Source: Saccharothrix sp. NRRL B-16348
GTDB taxonomy: Bacteria; Actinomycetota; Actinomycetes; Mycobacteriales; Pseudonocardiaceae
Assembly: GCF_001280085.1 (NCBI RefSeq)
Contig: NZ_LGED01000202.1
Coordinates: 1 to 64,000, forward strand
DNA: 64,000 bases
Direction: 5' to 3'
Numbering within the stretch: the first letter of the stretch is position 1; every line of letters starts with the position of its first letter. Position numbers and translations under genes: made by a program. The notes beneath the pieces were generated by a model. The model saw only the letters and a list, made by a program, of their open reading frames with translations, did no database searches and was not told the DNA's origin. Below, in pieces: positions 17,545-25,207 of this stretch.

Positions 17545-17617
17545 GTCGGGCATCCGGTGCTCATCCTGCGGCAATCACGCTTTTCGATTGTCGCAGGATC
17601 AGCGGCGGATGCCCGAC
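17545..17617. repeat. 73-bp REP-like two-part hairpin
   Basis: GTCGGGCATCC (17545-17555) pairs perfectly with GGATGCCCGAC (17607-17617). After an internal loop, ATCCTGCGGCAATC (17563-17576) pairs with GATTGTCGCAGGAT (17586-17599) with a single G-U, around ACGCTTTTC. The shape resembles REP elements or small non-autonomous palindromes. A bidirectional terminator is equally possible because the flanking genes converge. Confidence 0.75.
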
Positions 17618-17646
17618 TTCCAGGCGACCGAGCCGCGCCGCCGGAG

Positions 17647-17684
17647 GCGGTGCGATCAAACACCGCGGTGCGATCAAACACCGC
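17647..17684 (-). terminator. Twin hairpin overlapping the mycP stop codon
   Basis: GCGGTGCGATCAAACACCGC occurs twice (17647-17666 and 17665-17684) with an 18-bp period. Each copy folds as GCGGTG/CACCGC. The second copy contains the last codons and TGA of mycP, so the hairpin sequence doubles as coding sequence. Probable mycP terminator. Confidence 0.6.
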
Positions 17685-19125
17685 GCCTGGCGCGGTTGCG
17701 GTTCACGGTGTGGACGATGAACAGCGTCAGCAGGAGCAGGCCGACGCCCGCGCCCGTGCCGGACAGCGCCACGATCATCGGCGTGCTGCTCGGCGGGTTC
17801 AGCGGACCCAGGTTGGTGATCAGCTGCTCCGGCGTCGGCCGCTTCTGGCCCGACTGCTCGAACGGCAGCTCGGCGGTCAGCGCGGCCACCGGGTTGATCA
17901 TCCCGTAGCCGACCTTGTGGTCCCGGCCGTCCGGGTTGCCCGGGTGCTGCGCGGTCGCCTTGATGCGGTCCATCACCTGCCGCGCGGTCAGGTCGGGGAA
18001 CCGCTCGCGCACCAGCGCGACCACGCCCGCCACGTACGGCGCGGCGAAGCTGGTGCCCTGGATCGCGACGGGCCGGTTGTTCTCGAAGTTCGCGTTGGTC
18101 AGGCCCTGGCCCGCCGGGTCGAGCGTGACGATGTTCTCGCCCGGCGCGGCCACGCTGACCCACGGGCCCCACACCGAGAACGGCGAGACCCCGCCCTCCG
18201 AGTTCATCGACGCCACGGACAGCACGTCGTCGGCGTACCACGGCGGCGACGCGACCACGTTGACGTTGTTCGGGTCCTGGTTGTCGTTCTGGCCCTGGCA
18301 GCCGCTCTTCGGGTCGATGTTGCCCGCGGCGGTCACGATGACGACGTTCTTGTCGTTCACGGCCCAGTTGATCGCGGCCTGCAGCTCGCGTTCCTGGTCG
18401 CTCGGTTCGCTCGGCAACGCGCACGCGGTCAGCGAGATGTTGATGACGTTCGCGCCCTGGGCCACCGCGGAGACGATGGCCTTCGCCAGGGTGCCCACCT
18501 TGCCCGCGGAATCCCGGCTCAGCTGCCGGTTCGTCGGGTGTTCGAACTTGAAGCTGTTGCTGGTCTGCCGGAACGCCAGCACCGTCACGTCGGGCGCGGC
18601 GCCGACGAAGCCGGTCGCCTCGTCCTTGCTGGCCGCGGCCACGCCGGCGACCTCGGTGCCGTGGCCGTCGCAGTCGTGGACACCGCGCTTCTCGGTCTCC
18701 ACGTAGTCACCGCCCGCCTCGACCCGGCCGAGCAGCCGCGGGTGGTCCTTGTTGACACCGGTGTCGATGACGGCGAGCTTGACGCCCTTGCCGGTGGCGA
18801 ACCGGTGCGCCTCCTCCAGCCGCAGCTGCATCTGGCCCCACGGCTTGTTCGGGATGGGCCGGTTCTCCGTGTTGGAGATGATGCAGCCCTGCTTCGGCTG
18901 GTAGTCGACGTCCTCGGCCGGCGACTCGGGCGCCCGCAGGAACGACCGGTCCACCGGCGGCGGCTGCGAGTTCGGCCTGCTCGCGGCCGCGTTCGTGGTC
19001 GTCGTCGGGTTCGCGGTGGTGGTGCCCGGGTTCTTGGTGCTGGTCGGCTGGGCGTACGCGCCGGGCGCGGTCACCAGGGTGACCGCCGCCGCGGCCAGCG
19101 CGGCGATCTTGCGGATGCGCATCAC
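17674..19125 (-). CDS. mycP: Type VII secretion-associated serine protease, mycosin
   Basis: The 483-residue protein has a signal peptide (1-25, ending AYA) and an extended Pro/Thr-rich segment. The S8 domain has Asp121 (AVIDTGVN), His155 (DCDGHGTEVAG) and Ser359 (GTSFAAPYVAG), and a C-terminal TM anchor lies at about 450-474 with a short basic cytosolic end. This is the mycosin plan, a membrane-bound protease that caps the ESX complex on the periplasmic side. The start is GTG at 19125, with ATG at 19122 as alternative. It begins four bases after the eccD stop, so the two are cotranscribed. Confidence 0.96.
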   Translation of the reverse strand: MMRIRKIAALAAAAVTLVTAPGAYAQPTSTKNPGTTTANPTTTTNAAASRPNSQPPPVDRSFLRAPESPAEDVDYQPKQGCIISNTENRPIPNKPWGQMQLRLEEAHRFATGKGVKLAVIDTGVNKDHPRLLGRVEAGGDYVETEKRGVHDCDGHGTEVAGVAAASKDEATGFVGAAPDVTVLAFRQTSNSFKFEHPTNRQLSRDSAGKVGTLAKAIVSAVAQGANVINISLTACALPSEPSDQERELQAAINWAVNDKNVVIVTAAGNIDPKSGCQGQNDNQDPNNVNVVASPPWYADDVLSVASMNSEGGVSPFSVWGPWVSVAAPGENIVTLDPAGQGLTNANFENNRPVAIQGTSFAAPYVAGVVALVRERFPDLTARQVMDRIKATAQHPGNPDGRDHKVGYGMINPVAALTAELPFEQSGQKRPTPEQLITNLGPLNPPSSTPMIVALSGTGAGVGLLLLTLFIVHTVNRNRARRGV

Positions 19126-19129
19126 GGCC

Positions 19130-20524
19130 TCACGCGGGGATGAGCTGGCGCATGGCCACGTAGAGGTCCATCACCGCCAGCGCCAGCGGCAGCACCGCGG
19201 CGATCAGGATGGCCTCGAGCACGTCGACGGTCCGGCGCAGCACGGGGGAGAACTTCTGGTTGGGGAAGATCACGCCGAGCACCAGCGCGCCCGCGCCGAC
19301 CACCACGAGGGTGCCGAACACGTACAGCAGCCGGTCGCCGGGCGTGGACTGCACGAGCCACCCGAACAGCACACCGGTGCCCGCGACCATGCCGCTGGCC
19401 AGCAGCGCCACCGCCTGCGCGCCGTTGGCGTAGGCCCGGCCGCGCAGCAGCAGCACCAGCGTCACCACGATCGCCAGCAGCGGGCCCCAGATGGAGCCGT
19501 CGCCCGCCGCGATCACGGCGAACAGCGCGGCGACGCCGCCGCAGCCGATGATCATGCCGGTCAGGTACTCGTGCGCGTTGGCGGTGCGCCGCTCGATCAC
19601 GGAGTACTCCGGGAAGCCGGTGTCCTCCTTGAGGTCCTCGGCGCTGCCCGGCACGGTCGGCAGCGGCAGCTTCGCCAGCTGGATCGTCAACCGGGGCAGC
19701 ACGGACAGCGCGGCCAGCGAGACCGCCGCGGTGCCCGCCGCGATGCCCTGCACCGGGTGGTCGACGAAGATCCCGATCAGGAACGCGATGCCGCTCAGCG
19801 CGCCCGCCGTGGCGGCGGCGATGAACACCGTGATGCCGCGGCCGATCAGCAGGATCGAGGCCGACGCGAAGATCAGCACCAGCACGCTGGCCAGCAGCAG
19901 GCTCGGCCGGCCGATCGCGCCGGGCACGATGTACAGGCCCGCGACGTAGGCCATCGGGAGCCCGCCCGCCGCGGCGACCAGCACGCCCGTTCCGACGGCG
20001 TTGTAGGACCGCGCCACGACCGCGCCCGCGATGAGCGACGCGATGGCCACCACGCCCGCGCAGATCGCCGGCACGAGGTTGCCGCCGCCCGCGAGCGGAC
20101 CGGCCATCAGCACCGCGATCGCGGCCGTGATCAGCGCCAACGCGCCCGCGAGGTGGCCGTACCGGCGTGCCGTGTCCTTGGTCCACGGGCGGAAGCTGTC
20201 CGGGTCGGACTCCGCGATCGCGTCGACCACGTCGTCGTACAGCGGGGGTGGCGGGTTCTCGTTCCGCTTGCGCAGCTGCAGCAGCTCGCCGTCGACCACG
20301 CCGAGCGACGCCAACGTGCGGCTGGGGTCCAGCGGGCCCTCGCCCAGCTTGGCCAACGCCCAACCGCCGTGCCGCACGCCACCGTCCGGAGTGGCCTCCT
20401 TGGCCATGTCCAGCAGCATCGGCAGCAGGTCGGCCACCGCGACGTCGGCGGGCAGCGCGACGTCGATACGCGTTCGCGGCGCAACCACCGTCACCCGGCT
20501 GAACACCGTCGTACCGGTCGCCAC
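19130..20524 (-). CDS. eccD: Type VII secretion integral membrane protein EccD
   Basis: The 464-residue protein begins VATGTTVFSRVTVVAPRTRI. Residues 1-85 form the ubiquitin-like YukD domain, followed by a cytosolic linker (LYDDVVDAIAESDPDSFRPW) and about eleven TM helices to the end. EccD dimers line the ESX membrane pore. The GTG start is supported by the family N terminus. It is divergent from eccC and upstream of mycP in the same leftward operon. Confidence 0.95.
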   Translation of the reverse strand: MATGTTVFSRVTVVAPRTRIDVALPADVAVADLLPMLLDMAKEATPDGGVRHGGWALAKLGEGPLDPSRTLASLGVVDGELLQLRKRNENPPPPLYDDVVDAIAESDPDSFRPWTKDTARRYGHLAGALALITAAIAVLMAGPLAGGGNLVPAICAGVVAIASLIAGAVVARSYNAVGTGVLVAAAGGLPMAYVAGLYIVPGAIGRPSLLLASVLVLIFASASILLIGRGITVFIAAATAGALSGIAFLIGIFVDHPVQGIAAGTAAVSLAALSVLPRLTIQLAKLPLPTVPGSAEDLKEDTGFPEYSVIERRTANAHEYLTGMIIGCGGVAALFAVIAAGDGSIWGPLLAIVVTLVLLLRGRAYANGAQAVALLASGMVAGTGVLFGWLVQSTPGDRLLYVFGTLVVVGAGALVLGVIFPNQKFSPVLRRTVDVLEAILIAAVLPLALAVMDLYVAMRQLIPA

Positions 20525-20830
20525 CAGCGCCCCCTAAAGTCCTGATGAGTGTGTGCTGTGGTTCCGCCCCGACCCTATTGGTCCGGCCGGACGTGCTTCG
20601 GCCCGCCCCTGGAGGAGCGGACCCAGTATGGGGGCAGCGGGCGTCGCGGCAGGGCTGTTCGGTGGAACACGTCGCAACACGTTGGCCGCGGATTTGCCCG
20701 ACCCCCCGTCGTTCGGGGTTCCGATGCGCCATAGTGTCGTTGCGACTGTGGCGGGCCCACACGCCCGATCGGGATTCGAGCGCAGTCGGGCTGATCGTTT
20801 ACGGATCGACGCTGAAGAGGTGCCTGTTAG
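20525..20830. other. Divergent eccD/eccC intergenic region
   Basis: This 306-bp gap must hold the promoters for both directions. A short hairpin CCCCG-TCGTT-CGGGG (20704-20718) and a TAGTGT (20732-20737) are visible, but no -35 at good spacing, so no promoter is assigned. No coding frame is convincing. Confidence 0.5.
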
Positions 20831-23800
20831 GTGAGCACGCTGCAGTTCAAGCGCACGGCACGCCTCGCTGCTCCCCGCCCACCCGGCGGTGAGGTCCACC
20901 TCGAACCACCACCCGAGGTGCCACGGGTCATCCCCGGCAACATCATGATGAAGGCGATGCCCGTCGTCATGATCGTGTCGTCCGTCGGCATGATGCTGCT
21001 GATGTTCAGCTACAGCAATCGCAGCCCGGCGGCGATGATCATGCCGGGCATGATGCTGGTGTCGACCATCGGCATGATGGCCGGCGGCATGGGCAGCGGC
21101 AAGGGCCAGAAGAAGGCCGAGATGAACGAGGACCGCAAGGACTACCTGCGGTACCTCGGCCAGATGCGCGACCGCGCCCGCGAGGCCGCCAACGAGCAGC
21201 GCGCCGAGCGCGAGTGGGTGCACCCGGACCCGCAGATGCTGTGGTCGCTGGCCACCACACGGCGCATGTGGGAGCGCCGGCAGAACGACCCGGACTTCTG
21301 CCACCTGCGCGCGGGCCGCGGCTCGCAGCGGCTGGCCACCCGGCTCGTGCCGCCGCAGACCGGCCCCGTCGAGGAGCTGGAGCCGATCGCGACGCTGGCG
21401 CTGCGCCGGTTCGTGCGCGCCCACTCGCTGGTGCCCGACCTGCCGATCTCCATCGCGCTGCGCGGCTTCGCCGCCGTCGGCCTGCTCGGCGAGATCGAGG
21501 AGAAGCGCGGCCTGGCCCGCGCCCTGCTGGCCCAGATGGTCACCTTCCACTCACCGGACGACCTGCTGGTCGCGGTGGTCACCACCGGCCGCACCAAGGC
21601 CGAGTGGGAGTGGATGAAGTGGCTGCCGCACGTGCAGCACCCGGCGATCGTCGACGGCATCGGGCAGATGCGGATGATGGCGGGCTCGCTGAGCGAGGTC
21701 GAGCAGATGCTGGACGAGCAGCTGCGCGACCGCCAGCGGTTCACCCGCAACGCGCCGCCGCCCGCCGACCAGCCGCACATCGTGATCCTGATCGACGACG
21801 GCGACGTCACCCGGGAAGAGCAGATCATCCTGGAAGAGGGCCTGGTCGGCGTCACGCTGTTCGACCTGTCCGAGTCGCTGGGCAACCTCACCGCCCGCCG
21901 CGGCCTGCGGCTGGTGATCGAGGACGGCAAGCTCGGCGCGCGCAGCGCGAGCGGCGTCGAGTGGTTCGGCGGGCCGGACTGGCTGAGCGTGGTCGAGGCC
22001 GAGGCGCTGGCCCGGCGGCTGTCGCCGTACCGGGTCGGCGGCGTGGACGTCGGCGGCAGCGACGAGGACCCGCTGTCGATGAGCAACAACCCGCCGTTGC
22101 TGGAGTTCCTGGGCATCCCCGGCGACCCGATGACCTTCGACGTGCAGGCGGCGTGGCGGCCACGGCCGGTGCGCGACCGCTACCGGGTGCCGTTCGGCAT
22201 CGGCGAGTTCGGTCAGCAGGTCGAGCTGGACATCAAGGAAGCCGCGATGGAGGGCATGGGCCCGCACGGCCTGTGCATCGGCGCCACCGGTTCCGGCAAG
22301 TCCGAGTTCCTGCGCACGCTCGTGCTGGGCATGCTGGCCACGCACTCGTCGACCTCGCTCAACATGATCCTGGTCGACTTCAAGGGTGGCGCGACGTTCC
22401 TGGGCCTGGACAAGGCGCCGCACGTCGCCGCGACGATCACCAACCTGGCGGGCGACCTGACCCTGGTCGACCGCATGAAGGACGCCATCGCCGGCGAGGT
22501 GTCGCGCCGCCAGGAAGTGCTGGCCAAGGGCAACTACAAGAACGTGTGGGACTACGAGAAGGCGCGCGAGAACGGCGCCGACCTCGACCCGCTGCCTGCG
22601 TTGTTCATCTGCATCGACGAGTTCTCCGAGATGCTGACGGCGAAGCCGGACTTCATCGACATCTTCCTCCAGATCGGCCGCGTCGGCCGGTCGCTGCAGA
22701 TGCACATGCTCCTCGCGTCGCAGCGGCTGGAGGAGGGCAAGCTGCGCGGCCTGGACACGTTCCTGTCCTACCGGATCGGTCTGAAGACGTTCTCCGCCGC
22801 CGAGTCGCGTGCCGCGATCGGCGTGCCGGACGCCTACGAGCTGCCGCCCATCCCGGGTTCCGGGTACCTGGGCGTGCAGGGCTCGCCGCTGACCCGGTTC
22901 AAGGCGCTGTACGTGTCCGGCCCGTACCGGCCCGCCGGCTTGCAGGTCGCGGGCCCGTCCGCGCCGGTGACCAGCGACAAGCGGCCCCGCTACTTCGTGC
23001 CGGACTACATCGAGATCCCCAAGGAGCCGATCAAGCCGGTCGAGCAGGTCAAGCAGGAGAAGAAGGAAGACGACTCGAACGAGCCGTCCGAGCTCGAGGT
23101 CATCGTCGAGCGCTTGGTGGGCCAGGGCCCGCCGGCGCACGAGGTGTGGCTGCCCCCGCTGAACGAGCCGCCGTCGCTGGACACGCTGCTGCCGCCGTTG
23201 CAGGCGACCGAGGACCGCGGCCTGACCGCGCCCGGCTTCTTCTCCAACGGCAAGCTGCAGGTGCCGCTGGGCGTGGTGGACAAGCCGTTCGAGCAGCGGC
23301 GCGACCTGCTGTGGGCGGACTTCTCCGGCGCCGCGGGCCACGGCGCGATCGTCGGCGGTCCGCAGTCGGGCAAGTCGATGATGCTGCGCACGCTGATCAC
23401 GTCCATGGCGTTGACGCACACGCCGCAGGAAGTGCAGTTCTACTGCCTCGACCTCGGTGGCGGCACGCTGGCGTCGCTGGAGAACCTGCCGCACGTCGGT
23501 GGGTTCGCCAGCCGGTTGGACGTGGACAAGGCGCGCCGGATGGTGGCCGAGCTGTCGGGCCTGATCTCCGAGCGCGAGCAGCGGTTCCGCGCGCAGGGCA
23601 TCGACTCGATGGTCGAGTTCCGCAACCGCAGGCGGCGCGGCGAGATCCGCGACGACGACTTCGGTGACGCGTTCCTGATCGTGGACGGCTGGATGAACTT
23701 CCGGCAGGAGTTCGAGGCGCTGGAGCCGATGGTCCAGGCGCTGGCCGCGCAGGGTCTGTCCTACGGCGTGCACGTGATGGTGGCGGCGAACCGGTGGGCG

Positions 23801-24835
23801 GAGATCCGGCCCGCGATGAAGGACCTCCTCGGCACGCGGTTCGAGCTGCGGCTCGGTGACGTCAGCGAGTCCGAGGTGGACCGGAAGGTCGCGGTCAACG
23901 TGCCGCCCGGCCGGCCGGGTCGCGGTCTGTCGCCGCAGAAGCTGCACTTCCTGACCGCGTTGCCGCGGATCGACGCGTCGTCTGACGCGGAGAACGTGGC
24001 GGCGGGCGTGCAGGACATGATCGCCAAGGTGAGCGCCGCGTGGCGCGGGCCGCGCGCGCCGCAGGTCCGCCTGCTGCCCGACCTGCTGCCGTACCACGAC
24101 TTCATGGCGCAGGTGCAGCAGCAGCGCCCGAACCGGGGCCACCTGGTGCCGATCGGCGTCAACGAGGACGAACTGGCGCCGGTGTACGTGGACTTCGACG
24201 CCGACCCGCACTTCATGGCGCTGGCCGACGGCGAGTCGGGCAAGACCAACCTGCTGCGCACGATCGTGCGCGGCATCATGACCAGCTACACCTCGTCCGA
24301 GGCGCTGATCATGCTGGTCGACTACCGGCGCACGATGCTGGGCTACATCGAGACCGACCACCTGCTGTCCTACGCGGTGTCGTCGGCGCAGCTCACGGAC
24401 ATGATCAAGGACGTCCGGGGCTCGATGGCGAACCGCCTGCCCGGCCCGGACGTCACCCAGGAGCAGTTGAAGAACAGGTCCTGGTGGAAGGGTCCGGAGC
24501 TGTTCGTGATCGTGGACGACTACGACCTGGTCGCGCCGCAGGGTTCGCAGAACCCGTTGCAGCCGCTGGCGGAGTTCATCCCGCAGGCGAAGGACGTGGG
24601 GCTGCACATCGTCGCGGTGCGGCGCATGGGTGGCGCGTCGCGGGCGATGTACGACCCGATCCTCGGCAAGCTGAAGGAGATCTCGGCGCCGATCCTGGTC
24701 GGTTCGGGCTCGAAGGAGGAAGGGGCGATCGTGGGCAACCTCAAGGCGTCGCCGCAGCCTCCCGGCCGGGGCACGCTGGTCACCCGCAAGCTGGGGCAGC
24801 AGCGCATCCAGCTCGCGTGGATCGACCCGGACTGA
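20831..24835 (+). CDS. eccC: Type VII secretion ATPase EccC (single chain, three ATPase domains)
   Basis: The 1334-residue protein has a GTG start and begins VSTLQFKRTARLAAPRPPGG. Two TM helices (about 37-80, Met-rich) precede a stalk domain and three FtsK/SpoIIIE-type domains. Walker A lysines are Lys490 (GATGSGKS), Lys848 (GGPQSGKS) and Lys1138 (DGESGKT). The first domain also has LVDFKGGATF and FICIDEFSEM. EccC powers secretion and recognises WXG100 C-terminal signals; one uninterrupted chain, rather than the split Ca/Cb form, fits ESX-4. The third site lacks the usual second Gly/Ser spacing of the first two and may be weaker. The SARP array follows on the same strand. Confidence 0.97.
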   Translation: MSTLQFKRTARLAAPRPPGGEVHLEPPPEVPRVIPGNIMMKAMPVVMIVSSVGMMLLMFSYSNRSPAAMIMPGMMLVSTIGMMAGGMGSGKGQKKAEMNEDRKDYLRYLGQMRDRAREAANEQRAEREWVHPDPQMLWSLATTRRMWERRQNDPDFCHLRAGRGSQRLATRLVPPQTGPVEELEPIATLALRRFVRAHSLVPDLPISIALRGFAAVGLLGEIEEKRGLARALLAQMVTFHSPDDLLVAVVTTGRTKAEWEWMKWLPHVQHPAIVDGIGQMRMMAGSLSEVEQMLDEQLRDRQRFTRNAPPPADQPHIVILIDDGDVTREEQIILEEGLVGVTLFDLSESLGNLTARRGLRLVIEDGKLGARSASGVEWFGGPDWLSVVEAEALARRLSPYRVGGVDVGGSDEDPLSMSNNPPLLEFLGIPGDPMTFDVQAAWRPRPVRDRYRVPFGIGEFGQQVELDIKEAAMEGMGPHGLCIGATGSGKSEFLRTLVLGMLATHSSTSLNMILVDFKGGATFLGLDKAPHVAATITNLAGDLTLVDRMKDAIAGEVSRRQEVLAKGNYKNVWDYEKARENGADLDPLPALFICIDEFSEMLTAKPDFIDIFLQIGRVGRSLQMHMLLASQRLEEGKLRGLDTFLSYRIGLKTFSAAESRAAIGVPDAYELPPIPGSGYLGVQGSPLTRFKALYVSGPYRPAGLQVAGPSAPVTSDKRPRYFVPDYIEIPKEPIKPVEQVKQEKKEDDSNEPSELEVIVERLVGQGPPAHEVWLPPLNEPPSLDTLLPPLQATEDRGLTAPGFFSNGKLQVPLGVVDKPFEQRRDLLWADFSGAAGHGAIVGGPQSGKSMMLRTLITSMALTHTPQEVQFYCLDLGGGTLASLENLPHVGGFASRLDVDKARRMVAELSGLISEREQRFRAQGIDSMVEFRNRRRRGEIRDDDFGDAFLIVDGWMNFRQEFEALEPMVQALAAQGLSYGVHVMVAANRWAEIRPAMKDLLGTRFELRLGDVSESEVDRKVAVNVPPGRPGRGLSPQKLHFLTALPRIDASSDAENVAAGVQDMIAKVSAAWRGPRAPQVRLLPDLLPYHDFMAQVQQQRPNRGHLVPIGVNEDELAPVYVDFDADPHFMALADGESGKTNLLRTIVRGIMTSYTSSEALIMLVDYRRTMLGYIETDHLLSYAVSSAQLTDMIKDVRGSMANRLPGPDVTQEQLKNRSWWKGPELFVIVDDYDLVAPQGSQNPLQPLAEFIPQAKDVGLHIVAVRRMGGASRAMYDPILGKLKEISAPILVGSGSKEEGAIVGNLKASPQPPGRGTLVTRKLGQQRIQLAWIDPD

Positions 24836-24853
24836 AGGGTTTCGCGCACGACG

Positions 24854-24881
24854 GGAAGGCCTCGCTCCGGCGGGGCCTTCC
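24854..24881 (+). terminator. Hairpin terminator after eccC
   Basis: GGAAGGCC (24854-24861) pairs with GGCCTTCC (24874-24881), 18 bp after the eccC stop, followed by GCGTTTCC. It separates eccC from the regulator array. Confidence 0.65.
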
Positions 24882-25207
24882 GCGTTTCCGATCGTCGGGC
24901 GCGACCTGCCGGGGAGACGGCCGGTTCGGGGGTGTGGACGTCCGAAGTGCTCGCACCCGGTGTGCGTCGAGCGTCGGGAGTCGGCGGCCCGCGCCCGGAA
25001 CGACGAGCGTCGGGCGCGGGCCGCGGTGCCACCGCCGGCCGTTCCACCTGCGTGAACGGCAGTACCCCCCCGGTGTGCGCGACTGCCGTGCGGCCGGCGC
25101 GGTGGCCGTCGGTGACTGTGCCGGACGGCCCTCACACTTGACTCACGGTGCACGGGCGGTGTCGGTGTGCTGCCTTATGCTTTCGCCCCGCGGGGTAAGG
25201 GGGTGGC
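24882..25207. other. Intergenic region upstream of the first SARP gene
   Basis: The 326 bp carry no coding frame I can support. Imperfect GTCGGG/GCGCGGGC-type repeats occur around 24970-25020, with TTGACT at 25138-25143 and TATGCT at 25176-25181. The spacing between these two (32 bp) is too long for one sigma-70 promoter, so only part of a promoter may be visible. Confidence 0.4.

Noticed and set aside
21551..25153. A 1200-codon minus-strand open frame opposite eccC
   Set aside because: Shadow of the eccC codon pattern; no ribosome-binding site or recognisable domain.
25138..25181. Sigma-70 promoter for SARP 1 (TTGACT ... TATGCT)
   Set aside because: The two hexamers are separated by 32 bp, far outside the usable 16-19 bp range.
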